From NCBI RefSeq assembly GCF_003614885.1, contig NZ_QZMS01000011.1:124001-188000 (forward strand): a stretch of DNA of 64,000 nucleotides. The letters are read 5' to 3'. The stretch's first letter is position 1. Each line of letters starts with the position of its first letter. This stretch comes from Photobacterium salinisoli. Lineage in GTDB: Bacteria; Pseudomonadota; Gammaproteobacteria; Enterobacterales; Vibrionaceae. Position numbers and translations under genes: made by a program. Positions 8,641 through 17,604 of the stretch are shown in pieces. The notes under the pieces were generated by a model. That model worked only from the letters and a program-made list of their open reading frames with translations, was not told the origin of the DNA and searched no databases.

Positions 8641-9105
8641 TCAGTATCGCAATGCGGCAAAGCGTTGATTCATCGCTTCCAGTGCATTGGCAACCTGTTG
8701 ACATTCCAATGTTACACGTTCATCAGAGAATTCACTAAACCCATTTACATAATATTCTTGCGAATTGGCCAGTTTCGATTGCCAGGCAATCAAATCAACT
8801 TTAGGGAGTTGCTTTTTCACCACTAATCGCCCGGCCTGAATATATTCTAAGGCAAGACGGGAATATTCAATGTATTGATGATTAACCTGCATGCGCGTTT
8901 GTTCCATGCTTCGGGTGCATGCTTGCAACACGGCGTCTTTTAACATAAAAGTCGTGTACAAGTTGATTAAACGTTGTGCATTTTCGCTCAGTGGCTGGCC
9001 AGGTACCGGATGCGCTGTGATACCCGCCGCATAAGAAGGAACAGTAATGCTTGCTGCCAGTAAACTTACGCCCAGCAATCGATGATAAATCCATGATGAT
9101 TTCAC
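8641..9105 (-). CDS. Exported protein of unknown function
   Basis: 154 residues with a Sec signal peptide (hydrophobic LLGVSLLAASITVPSYA, cleavage after SYA). The mature part is mostly helical with two cysteines (ACTRSM and ECQQVA) that could form one disulfide. Starts at GTG with AGGGG 6 nt upstream. I recognise no family. It lies 35 nt upstream of yaeQ and is likely co-transcribed with it. Confidence 0.7.
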   Translation of the reverse strand: MKSSWIYHRLLGVSLLAASITVPSYAAGITAHPVPGQPLSENAQRLINLYTTFMLKDAVLQACTRSMEQTRMQVNHQYIEYSRLALEYIQAGRLVVKKQLPKVDLIAWQSKLANSQEYYVNGFSEFSDERVTLECQQVANALEAMNQRFAALRY

Positions 9106-9156
9106 GAGAATCCCCTACTTCTGCACCAGAACAATAATCTCGGTACGCTCCTTGAA

Positions 9157-9471
9157 TCAGAGCGCACCAACAAAGTAGTCGGGGAATAACTCAGCAATGG
9201 CGATTTGTTCAGCAGCCAGCGCCTCTTTTGTCGATTTAGGCAGTTGCTTTATTTTATATTCCAGCTGCATCGCATTGCGTTTATCCCCAACACATGTACA
9301 CCAGGCAAGTGCCAAAGGGCCTTTTCCTTTAAGGAAACGCGCCCCTTTCTTGCCGGATTGGTGTTCGGATAAACGACGAAAAACATCCGTCGTTACTCCA
9401 CAATATAGGCGATTACAGCGTGTACGTATTAAATAGACAAACCAGATTGGTGCAGGATCACGCTTATTCAC
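9157..9471 (-). CDS. GIY-YIG domain protein (UPF0213/YhbQ-like)
   Basis: Small (104 residues) stand-alone GIY-YIG domain: VYLIRTRCNRLYCGVT is the motif region, then the catalytic Arg in DVFRRLSEHQSG and the Glu in QLEYKIKQLPK. Members of this group bind or cut DNA and may act in repair or exchange (family knowledge). Overlaps the end of yceH by 8 bases, so the two are translationally coupled. Confidence 0.85.
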   Translation of the reverse strand: MNKRDPAPIWFVYLIRTRCNRLYCGVTTDVFRRLSEHQSGKKGARFLKGKGPLALAWCTCVGDKRNAMQLEYKIKQLPKSTKEALAAEQIAIAELFPDYFVGAL

Positions 9472-10138
9472 ATAACTCTCTGATTTTATCTTTCAGCGCT
9501 GATACTTCTTCTCTCAGGGTGACAATTTCACTCTCCAGCAACGCCAGCCTGTCTTCCAAGGCATCACTGTATGAACTGTCTGACACATGATTAACACTCT
9601 CGGTAACATCAGAAGAGACAGCAGCGTCATCTCCGCTAAACAGATGCATGTATCGGCTATCGCGCTTCCCGGCTTCACGTGGCAGTCTGACAACGAAAGG
9701 GCCTTTATTGCCTTCAGCCAGTGCATTGAGCACATTCTCCGCTTCCTTCACATCCGCGAAATGGCATAAGCGATTAGTGCGGGTACGAATTTCTCCTGCC
9801 GTCTGCGGGCCTCGCAGCAGCAAAACACAGATAATGCCCTTTTCTTGTTCAGAGAACTGTAGTGTGCTGAATTCAGTGTTACAAAAGCGGTGCTGGTATT
9901 TAGCCACACGACTGCCAAACCCTGTAATTTCCTGAATTAAGCGCTTGGATTTCAAGCTTTCAAGCGTGTCCATGACCTCTGCCTCATTAAGCGACATGAC
10001 AGGGTCACGGTTACTTTTTTGATTACAGGCAGTCGTCAGCGCATTCAGGGTTAATGGATACTGATCCGGAGTCGTGACTTCTTTTTCCAGCAAACAGCCG
10101 ATCACTCGGGCTTCAATGTGGGTAAGGGACATATCCAT
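9464..10138 (-). CDS. yceH: YceH family protein (UPF0502)
   Basis: 224 residues. The conserved N-terminus LTHIEARVIGCLLEKEVTTPDQYPLTLNALTTACNQKSNRDPVM is characteristic of YceH/UPF0502, which folds as tandem winged helices. The C-terminal 40 residues form a short coiled coil (LALLESEIVTLREEVSALKDKI). AAGGA lies 9 nt from the ATG at 10138, preferred over the upstream ATG at 10174. Function unknown; the winged-helix fold suggests nucleic-acid or protein binding. Confidence 0.88.
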   Translation of the reverse strand: MDMSLTHIEARVIGCLLEKEVTTPDQYPLTLNALTTACNQKSNRDPVMSLNEAEVMDTLESLKSKRLIQEITGFGSRVAKYQHRFCNTEFSTLQFSEQEKGIICVLLLRGPQTAGEIRTRTNRLCHFADVKEAENVLNALAEGNKGPFVVRLPREAGKRDSRYMHLFSGDDAAVSSDVTESVNHVSDSSYSDALEDRLALLESEIVTLREEVSALKDKIRELCE

Positions 10139-10287
10139 ACTTTTCGATCCTTTCTTCTTATCAATATCTGGCAACTATGCCAACAGGCATGATGTGAAGA
10201 GAGATTAGCATGGTCAAATATTCCGACAAGCGGAAAATCCCCATCAGCTCAGAAGGTGTTCGAGTCAATGTATTCCAGGTTACGTGA

Positions 10288-11235
10288 TCAGGTAAATTCA
10301 GCGGCAATGTAACAATTTCGTCCTTGCTCTTTGGCCTGATAAAGAACCTTATCAACAATTTGATAAACGTATTCAGGCGACTCCAGTCCGGTTGGTGTCC
10401 AGGAAGCCATACCCTGGCTGACAGTGATTATTTTTGCTGTTGGAGAATACTGATGCGGGATTTCCAAACTTTCTATACATTTTTTCAGCCGTTCGCATTC
10501 TTTCAATGCCCGGGACTGCTCACAATGGCTCAATAAAACAACAAACTCTTCGCCGCCATAACGGGCAACTAATTCACCGGCCCGGCTAAAGTTGTCTTTA
10601 AGCTCTTTCGCAACTAACTGCAGACAGCGATCGCCTTCTAAATGCCCATAATGGTCGTTATACGATTTGAAGTGATCGACATCAATCATGATCATGGTAA
10701 GCGCTTGATTATTCCTGCCATGCAGTGCAATAAATTCTGCCAGTTTCTGATCCAGATACCGACGATTAGCTATCTTAGTCAGCCCGTCTTCATTGACCTG
10801 TTCAGACAGTTTCTCGTTGGCCAGCGTGAGTTGCTCAGAGGCGGTTTTCAGCTGATGACGCATGTTTGCAATACGTTGCATTGCTTTGAGTTTAGAGACC
10901 AGTACGGTTTTATCAACCGGCTTTACCAGGTAATCATCCCCCCCCATATCAATGGCTTTTGCAATCATTTCAGGTTCTTCATGGCCACTCAAAAAAATAA
11001 TCGGCACCCATTCAGTATGTTGGACACGAAGTTGCCTGACCACCTCGACGCCGTCCATATCAGGCATGCTGATATCCATCAGTACCAGATCAGGTTCAAA
11101 AGCAGGATAGCGCGCAATCGCTTCTACGCCAGACCCAACGGCTTCGACGCTATGACCAAGTCTTTGCAATCGCATTGCCAACTGCAGGCGCTCGACCTTA
11201 ACATCATCTACCAGCAATATCCGCATTGCATCCAT
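10288..11235 (-). CDS. Response regulator with GGDEF domain (diguanylate cyclase)
   Basis: REC receiver (phospho-acceptor Asp54 in LVLMDISMPDMDG, Lys in YLVKPVD), a helical linker, then a GGDEF domain (DGLTKIANRRY... YGGEEFVVLL, residues 227-231). The intact GGEEF predicts cyclic-di-GMP synthesis from two GTP when the receiver is phosphorylated. The inhibitory I-site, normally RxxD five residues before the motif, reads RAGE (218-221), so product inhibition may be altered. No histidine kinase is adjacent. Start ATG has AGGA 7 nt upstream. Confidence 0.92.
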   Translation of the reverse strand: MDAMRILLVDDVKVERLQLAMRLQRLGHSVEAVGSGVEAIARYPAFEPDLVLMDISMPDMDGVEVVRQLRVQHTEWVPIIFLSGHEEPEMIAKAIDMGGDDYLVKPVDKTVLVSKLKAMQRIANMRHQLKTASEQLTLANEKLSEQVNEDGLTKIANRRYLDQKLAEFIALHGRNNQALTMIMIDVDHFKSYNDHYGHLEGDRCLQLVAKELKDNFSRAGELVARYGGEEFVVLLSHCEQSRALKECERLKKCIESLEIPHQYSPTAKIITVSQGMASWTPTGLESPEYVYQIVDKVLYQAKEQGRNCYIAAEFT

Positions 11236-11501
11236 CAGGTTATCCTATTGAATTTGTTTAGCATTGTCTTAACACATTTATAGCACAGAGAGTTGGCTAC
11301 GTGATTTATCATTACTCAACACCGGTCACAACCTCTCAATTTATTTCCACATCTCTGCTTGTCGGTTTTGGTCTGAATATCACATTGTAAATACCTCAGT
11401 CAGTATCTCTGCATGCAACGGGAAAAAGTCATCTATATTGACTTTTGGTGCCATGTCATTAGGATTCGCTTCCTTTACTTTTTACATGCTTAGGAATTTG
11501 T

Positions 11502-11954
11502 ATGTCTGAGATTGAAAAACAAGACCTGGATCAGGTTGAAAACACAGAATACACGCTGGACGATTGTTCACCTGAACTGCGCCAGGTTGTTGAATTCGAA
11601 AAAGTGCCTGACGAACTGCTCAACATGCTGATCAATGTGTATAAAGTCTCTGAGACGACATCACGTGAAGCATGGGATGAGCTGCCTGGCAGCGCGCAAA
11701 ACATTTTAGACAACTTTGAACAATTTCATGCGCTTGTTGCATTAAGCCAAAGCTATGCCGGAGTTGACTTTCTGACCGAAATGCAAGAAACACAGCTGCC
11801 GAATCACATGAGTGAAGAAGAGCAAAGCGAATACAAAGCAGTGCTTCTCGATAAAGTACTGCGCAATTGTGTTAAAGACCTGTGCAAACAATTAAAACAG
11901 GCTCGCCGTCACCCACCGATGAAGAAAGAATTCCAGGCTATCTTCAATCAGTAA
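11502..11954 (+). CDS. Acidic protein of unknown function
   Basis: 150 residues, strongly acidic N-terminal half (SEIEKQDLDQVENTEYTLDDCSPELRQVVEFEKVPDELL) and a basic C-terminus (KQLKQARRHPPMKKEFQ). No signal peptide or membrane segment, so likely cytoplasmic. I do not recognise the family. Stand-alone gene with a 266-nt upstream gap; codon use is like its neighbours. The charge layout is reminiscent of small anti-sigma or nucleic-acid-mimic proteins, but that is only an impression. Confidence 0.7.
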   Translation: MSEIEKQDLDQVENTEYTLDDCSPELRQVVEFEKVPDELLNMLINVYKVSETTSREAWDELPGSAQNILDNFEQFHALVALSQSYAGVDFLTEMQETQLPNHMSEEEQSEYKAVLLDKVLRNCVKDLCKQLKQARRHPPMKKEFQAIFNQ

Positions 11955-12117
11955 CCGCCAGGGGGCTTCATGCTCCCTGTTCTTCCTGTTTCCTCACAAA
12001 GTGCAAACCTGACCGCCATCTCAACAGGCTTCTCAATCGAACATTGTTTATATGAGTTCTTGAGATAACCGACTCTTTGCTTATACTTGTTGCTTTTATG
12101 GCAGATATTTATCTCAT

Positions 12118-14514
12118 ATGACTGTTCATTTATCTAAACTGACTCAACGTCCGTTGTTACTTTTGCTGGTGTTGATCGTATCCGGTTGTGCAACGTATGC
12201 AGGATATAATCTCGATCAGATGTACGGCAATCCAGCACCGCAGACAAGAATTCTGCCCGCCGAAACAAGCCTGGCTCAACGGTATCTCAATGAAGTCAAA
12301 CCCTTGGTGGAAAATCGCTGCGTTGTTTGCCACGCCTGTTACGACGCCCCCTGCCAGTTAAAAATGTCGTCCGCCGAAGGTATAGACAGAGGATCAAACA
12401 AAGAAAAAGTCTATCAGGGCACGCGTCTGGTTGCCGCCAATACCACACGTATGTTCGTGGACGCCCACAGCACTGAAGAGTGGCGTAAAAAGGGTTTCTC
12501 TGCGGTACTTAACGAAAGAGTACAAAACGCTGAAGCCAATACCCAGCTCAGCGTTATCTCAAGAATGTTAATGCTGAAACAAAATCATCCCCTGCCTGAT
12601 GAAAAGGTACTTTCAGGGAACTGGGATTTTTCCCTCGACAGAAACGAACAATGCCCGACCATTGAAGAAATGTCAGCTTACGAGCAAAGTTACCCATTGT
12701 GGGGCATGCCTTACGGACTTCCTAAGCTGGCAGATAATGAAAACCAGATTCTGATGGACTGGATTGCCGCCGGTGCGCCGATGGCAACGCAATATGAGAC
12801 GCCTCAAGCCGTCAAACCTCAAATAGCGGAATGGGAAAGTTTTATCAATGGTGATGATTTCAAACATCAGCTTACCGCTCGCTATCTGTATGAACACTGG
12901 TTTGTTTCACATCTTTATTTTCCTGATGCTGAGCCAGCGTCTGATCAGACCCCATTTTTCAGAATCGTACGGTCGCGCACAGCACCAGGAAAACCAGTGG
13001 ATGTCATTGCCACCCGTCGTCCCTTTGATGATCCGGGTGTCAAACGGGTTTACTATCGCATTCTGCCGGTTCGGGAAACCATTGTGGACAAAACCCACAT
13101 GCCCTTCGCCCTTACCAACGAGCGCATGGCTCGCCTGAAAGCACACTTTATTGAGCCAAACTATACCGTAAGCGCTCTGCCAGGCTATACCCCAGAGCTT
13201 GCCGCCAACCCTCTGCTCGCCTTTGAACAACTTCCGGTGGGTGCCCGTTACCGTTACATGATAGATAACGCCCGGCACACTATTATGGGGTTCATCAAAG
13301 GGCCTGTCTGCCGGGGCCAATTGGCACTAAATGTTATCAACGACAGATTCTGGGTTGTCTTCGTCGATCCAGACATCGCTGATTCACCGCAAGTAGCGGC
13401 CTTTTATGCTACTCAGGCCGATAATCTCCGCTTGCCGGCAGAGAAAAACAGCACCACTTTGCCACTGCATAACTGGGTAACATACTCAAAACAACAAGGA
13501 CGGTTTCTGAGGGCAAAAAATGCCTATCTCAATGATGCTTTCAAAAACGGCCAGCATCTGACAACCGATTTAATCTGGGATGGCGATGGCATTAACGACA
13601 ACGCTGCACTGACCATATTCCGTCATTTTGACAGTGCAACCGTCGTTAAAGGCTTGGTGGGAGAGCAACCCAAAACCGCCTGGGTACTTGATTATTCTTT
13701 GATTGAGCGAATCCACTATCTGCTTGTTGCCGGATTTGATGTGTATGGCAACTTTGGTCATCAGTTACTGACCAGGATGTATATGGATTTCCTGCGTATG
13801 GAAGGTGAGTCAAACTTTCTGTCGCTCCTCCCGCCTGAGACGCGTCGTAGCGAACTTGCCAATTGGTATCAAGATTCCAATCAGAGCCTGTTGCACTACC
13901 TTGAAGGTGATATCAACGACTTCTCACAACCGTCAGGTATTGAGTATACAACGTCGAATCCTAAAGCCGAGCTGCTGGGAATGCTGCAGTCCAAACTCAA
14001 AGATGTCGATCAGAATAACACCCGTTACTCACTGGATAATGTGCAACTGAGTAAAGCCAGTCTCAACCAGTTACGTGCTTTGGCCCGGATTCAAGGCCGT
14101 CAGGCCACGCTGTTTCCTGAACTGACCTTTATTATGATTGAACCAACGAAGCCAGATACGCCCCCCCAGTTGCTGACTCTGGTACGTAACAGTGCGCACA
14201 AGAACATTTCCAGCCTGTTTGACGAGGAAAAAAACCGACTACCGTCCAACGATAGTCTGACTCTGGTCAACGGCTTGCTGGGCAGTTATCCAAGCGCCTT
14301 CTGGTATATCAGAGAAGCTGATCTGCCGGATGTCGTTTCGCAAGCGAAGCGAATTTACAGTGAAGAAGATTACCGGGCACTGCTGGATAACGTCGCCGTT
14401 CGTCGTACCGATCCTGCCTTCTGGGCATTCAGCGACAAGTTAAATCAAATCAATCGCCAGAACAGGCCAATTGAAAGTGGCTTGCTGGACTACAACCGCC
14501 TGGAAAACCGCTAA
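12118..14514 (+). CDS. cti: Fatty acid cis/trans isomerase
   Basis: Periplasmic heme enzyme that converts cis to trans double bonds in membrane phospholipids as an emergency response to solvents, heat or salt. The heme-binding CVVCH (residues 68-72, in ENRCVVCHACYDAPCQLK) is intact and the length (798) matches the family. The N-terminus has a hydrophobic stretch ending VSGCATYAG, a good lipobox, so the protein may be lipid-anchored. No clear ribosome site precedes the ATG. Followed by a strong terminator. A delta-9 desaturase elsewhere in the window could supply its cis-unsaturated substrates. Confidence 0.93.
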   Translation: MTVHLSKLTQRPLLLLLVLIVSGCATYAGYNLDQMYGNPAPQTRILPAETSLAQRYLNEVKPLVENRCVVCHACYDAPCQLKMSSAEGIDRGSNKEKVYQGTRLVAANTTRMFVDAHSTEEWRKKGFSAVLNERVQNAEANTQLSVISRMLMLKQNHPLPDEKVLSGNWDFSLDRNEQCPTIEEMSAYEQSYPLWGMPYGLPKLADNENQILMDWIAAGAPMATQYETPQAVKPQIAEWESFINGDDFKHQLTARYLYEHWFVSHLYFPDAEPASDQTPFFRIVRSRTAPGKPVDVIATRRPFDDPGVKRVYYRILPVRETIVDKTHMPFALTNERMARLKAHFIEPNYTVSALPGYTPELAANPLLAFEQLPVGARYRYMIDNARHTIMGFIKGPVCRGQLALNVINDRFWVVFVDPDIADSPQVAAFYATQADNLRLPAEKNSTTLPLHNWVTYSKQQGRFLRAKNAYLNDAFKNGQHLTTDLIWDGDGINDNAALTIFRHFDSATVVKGLVGEQPKTAWVLDYSLIERIHYLLVAGFDVYGNFGHQLLTRMYMDFLRMEGESNFLSLLPPETRRSELANWYQDSNQSLLHYLEGDINDFSQPSGIEYTTSNPKAELLGMLQSKLKDVDQNNTRYSLDNVQLSKASLNQLRALARIQGRQATLFPELTFIMIEPTKPDTPPQLLTLVRNSAHKNISSLFDEEKNRLPSNDSLTLVNGLLGSYPSAFWYIREADLPDVVSQAKRIYSEEDYRALLDNVAVRRTDPAFWAFSDKLNQINRQNRPIESGLLDYNRLENR

Positions 14515-14533
14515 TTCATACGGTTTGATAACC

Positions 14534-14600
14534 GGCCCAAGTGAAGCACTCAATTGCAGATAAAGTATGCAACTGACCCACTTCATCTGGGCCGTTTTTT
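14534..14600 (+). terminator. Rho-independent terminator after cti
   Basis: Long stem: GGCCCAAGTGAAG (14534-14546) pairs with CTTCATCTGGGCC (14581-14593) with one mismatch region; an inner TTGCA/TGCAA pairing is possible. Six T follow at 14595-14600. Confidence 0.85.
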
Positions 14601-14678
14601 CTTGTTGGAGACTGAGGTGGTACACTCTCACTACAGGGACAGAGATCCCATCTAAAGCAATGTAAGCAGAGAATTATC

Positions 14679-15494
14679 ATGCAAGGTACATTAAGTAAAA
14701 TGCGTTCATCGCTTGGCGATGTCGTCAGTTATCAGCTGCTGATTGGAGATCAAACTCTCGATCTGAACCCGCTGATTGGTCATCACTTGCAGCTCACTTT
14801 CAGCGGCAATATTTTCTGTGATGCCTGCGGAAGAAAAACTAAAAAGAGCTATTCGCAAGGTCATTGCTTTCCGTGTATGAAAAAACTGGCCCGTTGTGAC
14901 ATGTGTGTAATGAAGCCAGAAACCTGCCACTATGCACAAGGCACATGCCGGGAACCAGAATGGGGTGATTCACACTGCATGGTGCCCCACTATGTGTATC
15001 TGTCCAATACCTCTGGCCTTAAAGTCGGGATCACCCGCCATACCCAGATTCCGACACGCTGGATTGATCAGGGTGCCACACAGGCTTTACCGATACTAAA
15101 AGTGAAAAACCGTCATCTTTCAGGGTTAGTTGAAGTTGCATTAGCTGAATTTATTGCCGATAAAACCAACTGGCGTGCAATGCTGAAAGGAGATGCAGAG
15201 TCGATCGATTTAACAGCGGAAGCAGAAAAGCTGTTGCCAGCCATTGAAGAAAAACTACAGGACTTGCTGCTGCATTTTGGAGCAGATTCCATTGAACGTC
15301 TTAGTGAGGATATTGTAGAGCTTACCTACCCGGTAAGCACGTATCCAAAGAAAATACAGTCACATAATTTCGACAAAGAGCCTGTGGTGGAAGGGACACT
15401 GCTTGGCATCAAAGGTCAATATCTGATATTCGACACTGGTGTGATTAATGTACGCAAATTCACCAGCTATGAAGTCTCAGTACAAACCAGATAA
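14679..15494 (+). CDS. DUF2797 domain protein
   Basis: 271 residues. The N-terminal third carries a cysteine cluster (CDACGRKTKK..GHCFPCMKKLARCDMCV..CHYAQGTCREP) that looks like a zinc-binding module. It is followed by YVYLSNTSGLKVGITRHTQIPTRWIDQGA, which resembles a GIY-YIG-type core. This organisation fits DUF2797, whose function is unknown. The resemblance suggests a nucleic-acid role (inference). Monocistronic, between two hairpins. Confidence 0.82.
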   Translation: MQGTLSKMRSSLGDVVSYQLLIGDQTLDLNPLIGHHLQLTFSGNIFCDACGRKTKKSYSQGHCFPCMKKLARCDMCVMKPETCHYAQGTCREPEWGDSHCMVPHYVYLSNTSGLKVGITRHTQIPTRWIDQGATQALPILKVKNRHLSGLVEVALAEFIADKTNWRAMLKGDAESIDLTAEAEKLLPAIEEKLQDLLLHFGADSIERLSEDIVELTYPVSTYPKKIQSHNFDKEPVVEGTLLGIKGQYLIFDTGVINVRKFTSYEVSVQTR

Positions 15495-15503
15495 GTATAA
15501 TCA

Positions 15504-15540
15504 CACTGAGCCAGGCAGCCACAGACTGCCTGGCTCAGTG
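15504..15540. terminator. Perfect 15-bp hairpin between convergent genes
   Basis: CACTGAGCCAGGCAG and its exact reverse complement flank a 7-nt loop. It lies between the ends of the DUF2797 gene and the minus-strand lipoprotein gene. No clear T-run on either side, so it may protect 3' ends rather than terminate by itself. Confidence 0.6.
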
Positions 15541-15569
15541 ACATCAAGATGGTGTCTTACTGCGTATTT

Positions 15570-16208
15570 TCATTTCTTCTTTTTAGGCTGAACAAAGTCA
15601 CGAGTCGAATCGACAATCGCCACGTCTTTTGTAAAATTCTCGCCAAGCACAACCTCCCTACCTTCCACCAAAGCAAAATCGGTTAATGCGTTAAGATCAC
15701 CAAGAATGGTTCTTACCTGGACTACGGCTGACAAAGTATCTTCTTTTCCCGACCATCGGGCCACAGGTAATTCGAAGTCCATACCGCGAGCAGTAAATTT
15801 GACCCATTCATTGCCGTCACGCTCAAAGGGAACCTGTGATGTCACGCCCAGGGTCGATACTTTTTGTTCATGGTTAATCCGTACTTTCACGAACTGCTTT
15901 GCCGGACTCAGCCATACCCACTCGTGCTGACCCAGTATCAACTTTCCATCACGGGTTTTCACTTTTTTGGGCTTCGGCTTAACAACAGGAGGTTGAGTGT
16001 TAACTGTTTGGGGCTTGGTTTTACCAGGCGTGGCAATAACAGGGGCAGATGGAGTTGCCTTGGCTGATTCAGATTGCGTCTCCGGCACTGACGAAATGGA
16101 TGAATCAGTTTGTGCCGCATCCTCATTCTGAGTTGAGGTCTGAGTCAAGGTAGAAGACACACAACCCGACAAAAGGGTTATTGCAAACAAAACGAACATT
16201 TTTTTCAT
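15570..16208 (-). CDS. Lipoprotein with degenerate RimB/Zn-protease-like (retropepsin-fold) domain
   Basis: Starts MKKMFVLFAITLLSGCVSS, a clear lipobox (LLSGC); the frame opens at 16241 but the lipoprotein start is at 16208. Residues about 20-95 are low-complexity (Ser/Thr/Pro/Gln/Lys). The C-terminal part (LILGQHEWVWLSP...VKVRINHEQKVSTLG... VVLGENFTKDVAIVDSTRDF) follows the layout of the PF05618 family (ATP-dependent zinc protease/RimB: W.E.V.L, K.DTGA.TS.L, LLGR..L....VDP.R.). The catalytic DTGA block reads NHEQ here, so it should not be an active protease. The family link is my reading by eye and not a database result. Confidence 0.6.
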   Translation of the reverse strand: MKKMFVLFAITLLSGCVSSTLTQTSTQNEDAAQTDSSISSVPETQSESAKATPSAPVIATPGKTKPQTVNTQPPVVKPKPKKVKTRDGKLILGQHEWVWLSPAKQFVKVRINHEQKVSTLGVTSQVPFERDGNEWVKFTARGMDFELPVARWSGKEDTLSAVVQVRTILGDLNALTDFALVEGREVVLGENFTKDVAIVDSTRDFVQPKKKK

Positions 16209-16266
16209 ATGGTTGCCACTAAAGGTCGAGAATACGCGCATATTCTAAACAATTTGACGGCATCAC

Positions 16267-17172
16267 TCAAAATATCCTGCCTGTCCTTTTAAATAAGCCA
16301 TGGTATTTCTGCAGTTTATAAATGAAGCTTTGCTCATCATACCAGCCAATGTTAGATGCATGTTTTGCATCATCCCAAAGACTTAAATACCAACGCCTTA
16401 TTTCATAACCTTCAGCAAGCGGGTATTTCTCAACATAACGGGCAATGAGATCCAATTCGGGACGAATATCATTTAAATGAAACACATCAAACTCTCTGTG
16501 CTTTATACCTGCATCAGCAGGATCAAGAATTGCCGCCACTTTAAAGGTTTTTTCATCAAAAAGGACATTCGCTAAATGACAATCATCATGCACAAAAGAT
16601 GGCTGTTCATTCATAGGTGCCAAAACACAATGACGCTCATCCCAAAGTTTTTCGAAATAATTTTTCAGCTCCGCCGAGAAGGGCGATTGTCCGTCTAATA
16701 CGTACTGTAGAACCGGTTCCATCCATGTTTCAAATGCCGGTATTATCTGAGAGTCATACTTATTCTCTGCTATTTCAAACCCTTCATAATGACGTTGATT
16801 ATGCATATTAATAAGAAGCTCTGTAAAGTCATCAGAAAATACCTTCAGCGCATAAGGTTCATTCGGCAGTTCATGCGCCGGGACACCATCAACCCACTCC
16901 ATAACAATGAATTCATGTCCTTCCTCACAGCCAAAAAATAAAATTTCTGGCACTTTACAATCAATCATTGATTTTAAGCGATTAACAGAATTAATTTCCT
17001 GGCTAAGCCGGCCGGCCTGGCGACAAAATTTAATCACCACTCGTCGTTTTTCTGTAGCAAGAAATGCTACCCAACCATAGAAAGTGGATTGTAAGTTACA
17101 AAAATCGGGGCAACGGCTGAACAGCGCACGAAAAGCGTTTACCGCAATTCTGTTAAGTTGAGGCTCTTGCAT
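16267..17172 (-). CDS. Aminoglycoside phosphotransferase/choline kinase-family protein
   Basis: 301 residues with kinase-like landmarks: Lys48 in RRVVIKFC, the hinge FIVMEWVDGVPA, the Brenner motif HDDCHLANVLFD (His195, Asp197, Asn202), and the metal-binding Asp217 in AAILDPADA. All catalytic residues are present, so it likely phosphorylates a small hydroxyl-containing molecule; substrate unknown. The gene and the 190 nt upstream are more AT-rich than neighbours, hinting at horizontal transfer. Not evidence of drug resistance by itself. Confidence 0.8.
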   Translation of the reverse strand: MQEPQLNRIAVNAFRALFSRCPDFCNLQSTFYGWVAFLATEKRRVVIKFCRQAGRLSQEINSVNRLKSMIDCKVPEILFFGCEEGHEFIVMEWVDGVPAHELPNEPYALKVFSDDFTELLINMHNQRHYEGFEIAENKYDSQIIPAFETWMEPVLQYVLDGQSPFSAELKNYFEKLWDERHCVLAPMNEQPSFVHDDCHLANVLFDEKTFKVAAILDPADAGIKHREFDVFHLNDIRPELDLIARYVEKYPLAEGYEIRRWYLSLWDDAKHASNIGWYDEQSFIYKLQKYHGLFKRTGRIF

Positions 17173-17361
17173 AGATATCCTTTCTTATAGCTACATTAAC
17201 AAATAGCTAATTTGCAAGCTCTAAAACATATCGAAAAATCAAATATAATATTTTGATTTTGTAGAAAAATGATCAGGGATAAAAGCCATTAATTTTAACT
17301 TCGCGATATATCCCTCAAAAAATGGTAGCGGAGTGCTAATTGTTATAAAAAGAAATAATCT

Positions 17362-17604
17362 CTAATTATGATGAGAATCAATAGCAATACCCATACAGTC
17401 CGACAGGGCTTGCAGTTGTGCGTCATCATCCAAATGTATTGACCATTGCACACCACTCCCGGTGGCGGTAATAATATTTGGCTGTCTTAATAAGCGAATA
17501 TCATCCGCTCTTGCCTGCAAAGTCACTTTACCCGTCCCTTCGAGGCGAATAACCAGCTCATGCTGATTAGCAACAATCCTGCCCTGGCTAAATGTCAGAA
17601 TCAT
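17362..17604 (-). CDS. DUF3389 family small protein
   Basis: 80 residues (MILTFSQGRIVANQHELVIRLEGTGKVTLQARADDIRLL...). It matches my memory of the Vibrionaceae DUF3389 family, of unknown function. Its start overlaps the stop of the upstream hotdog thioesterase gene by 4 bases (ATGA), so the two are coupled and probably co-regulated. No signal peptide or membrane segment. Confidence 0.75.
   Translation of the reverse strand: MILTFSQGRIVANQHELVIRLEGTGKVTLQARADDIRLLRQPNIITATGSGVQWSIHLDDDAQLQALSDCMGIAIDSHHN

Noticed and set aside
8882-9094. Alternative minus-strand frame inside the exported-protein gene
   Set aside because: Shadow frame; the overlapping frame has a signal peptide and a proper ribosome site.
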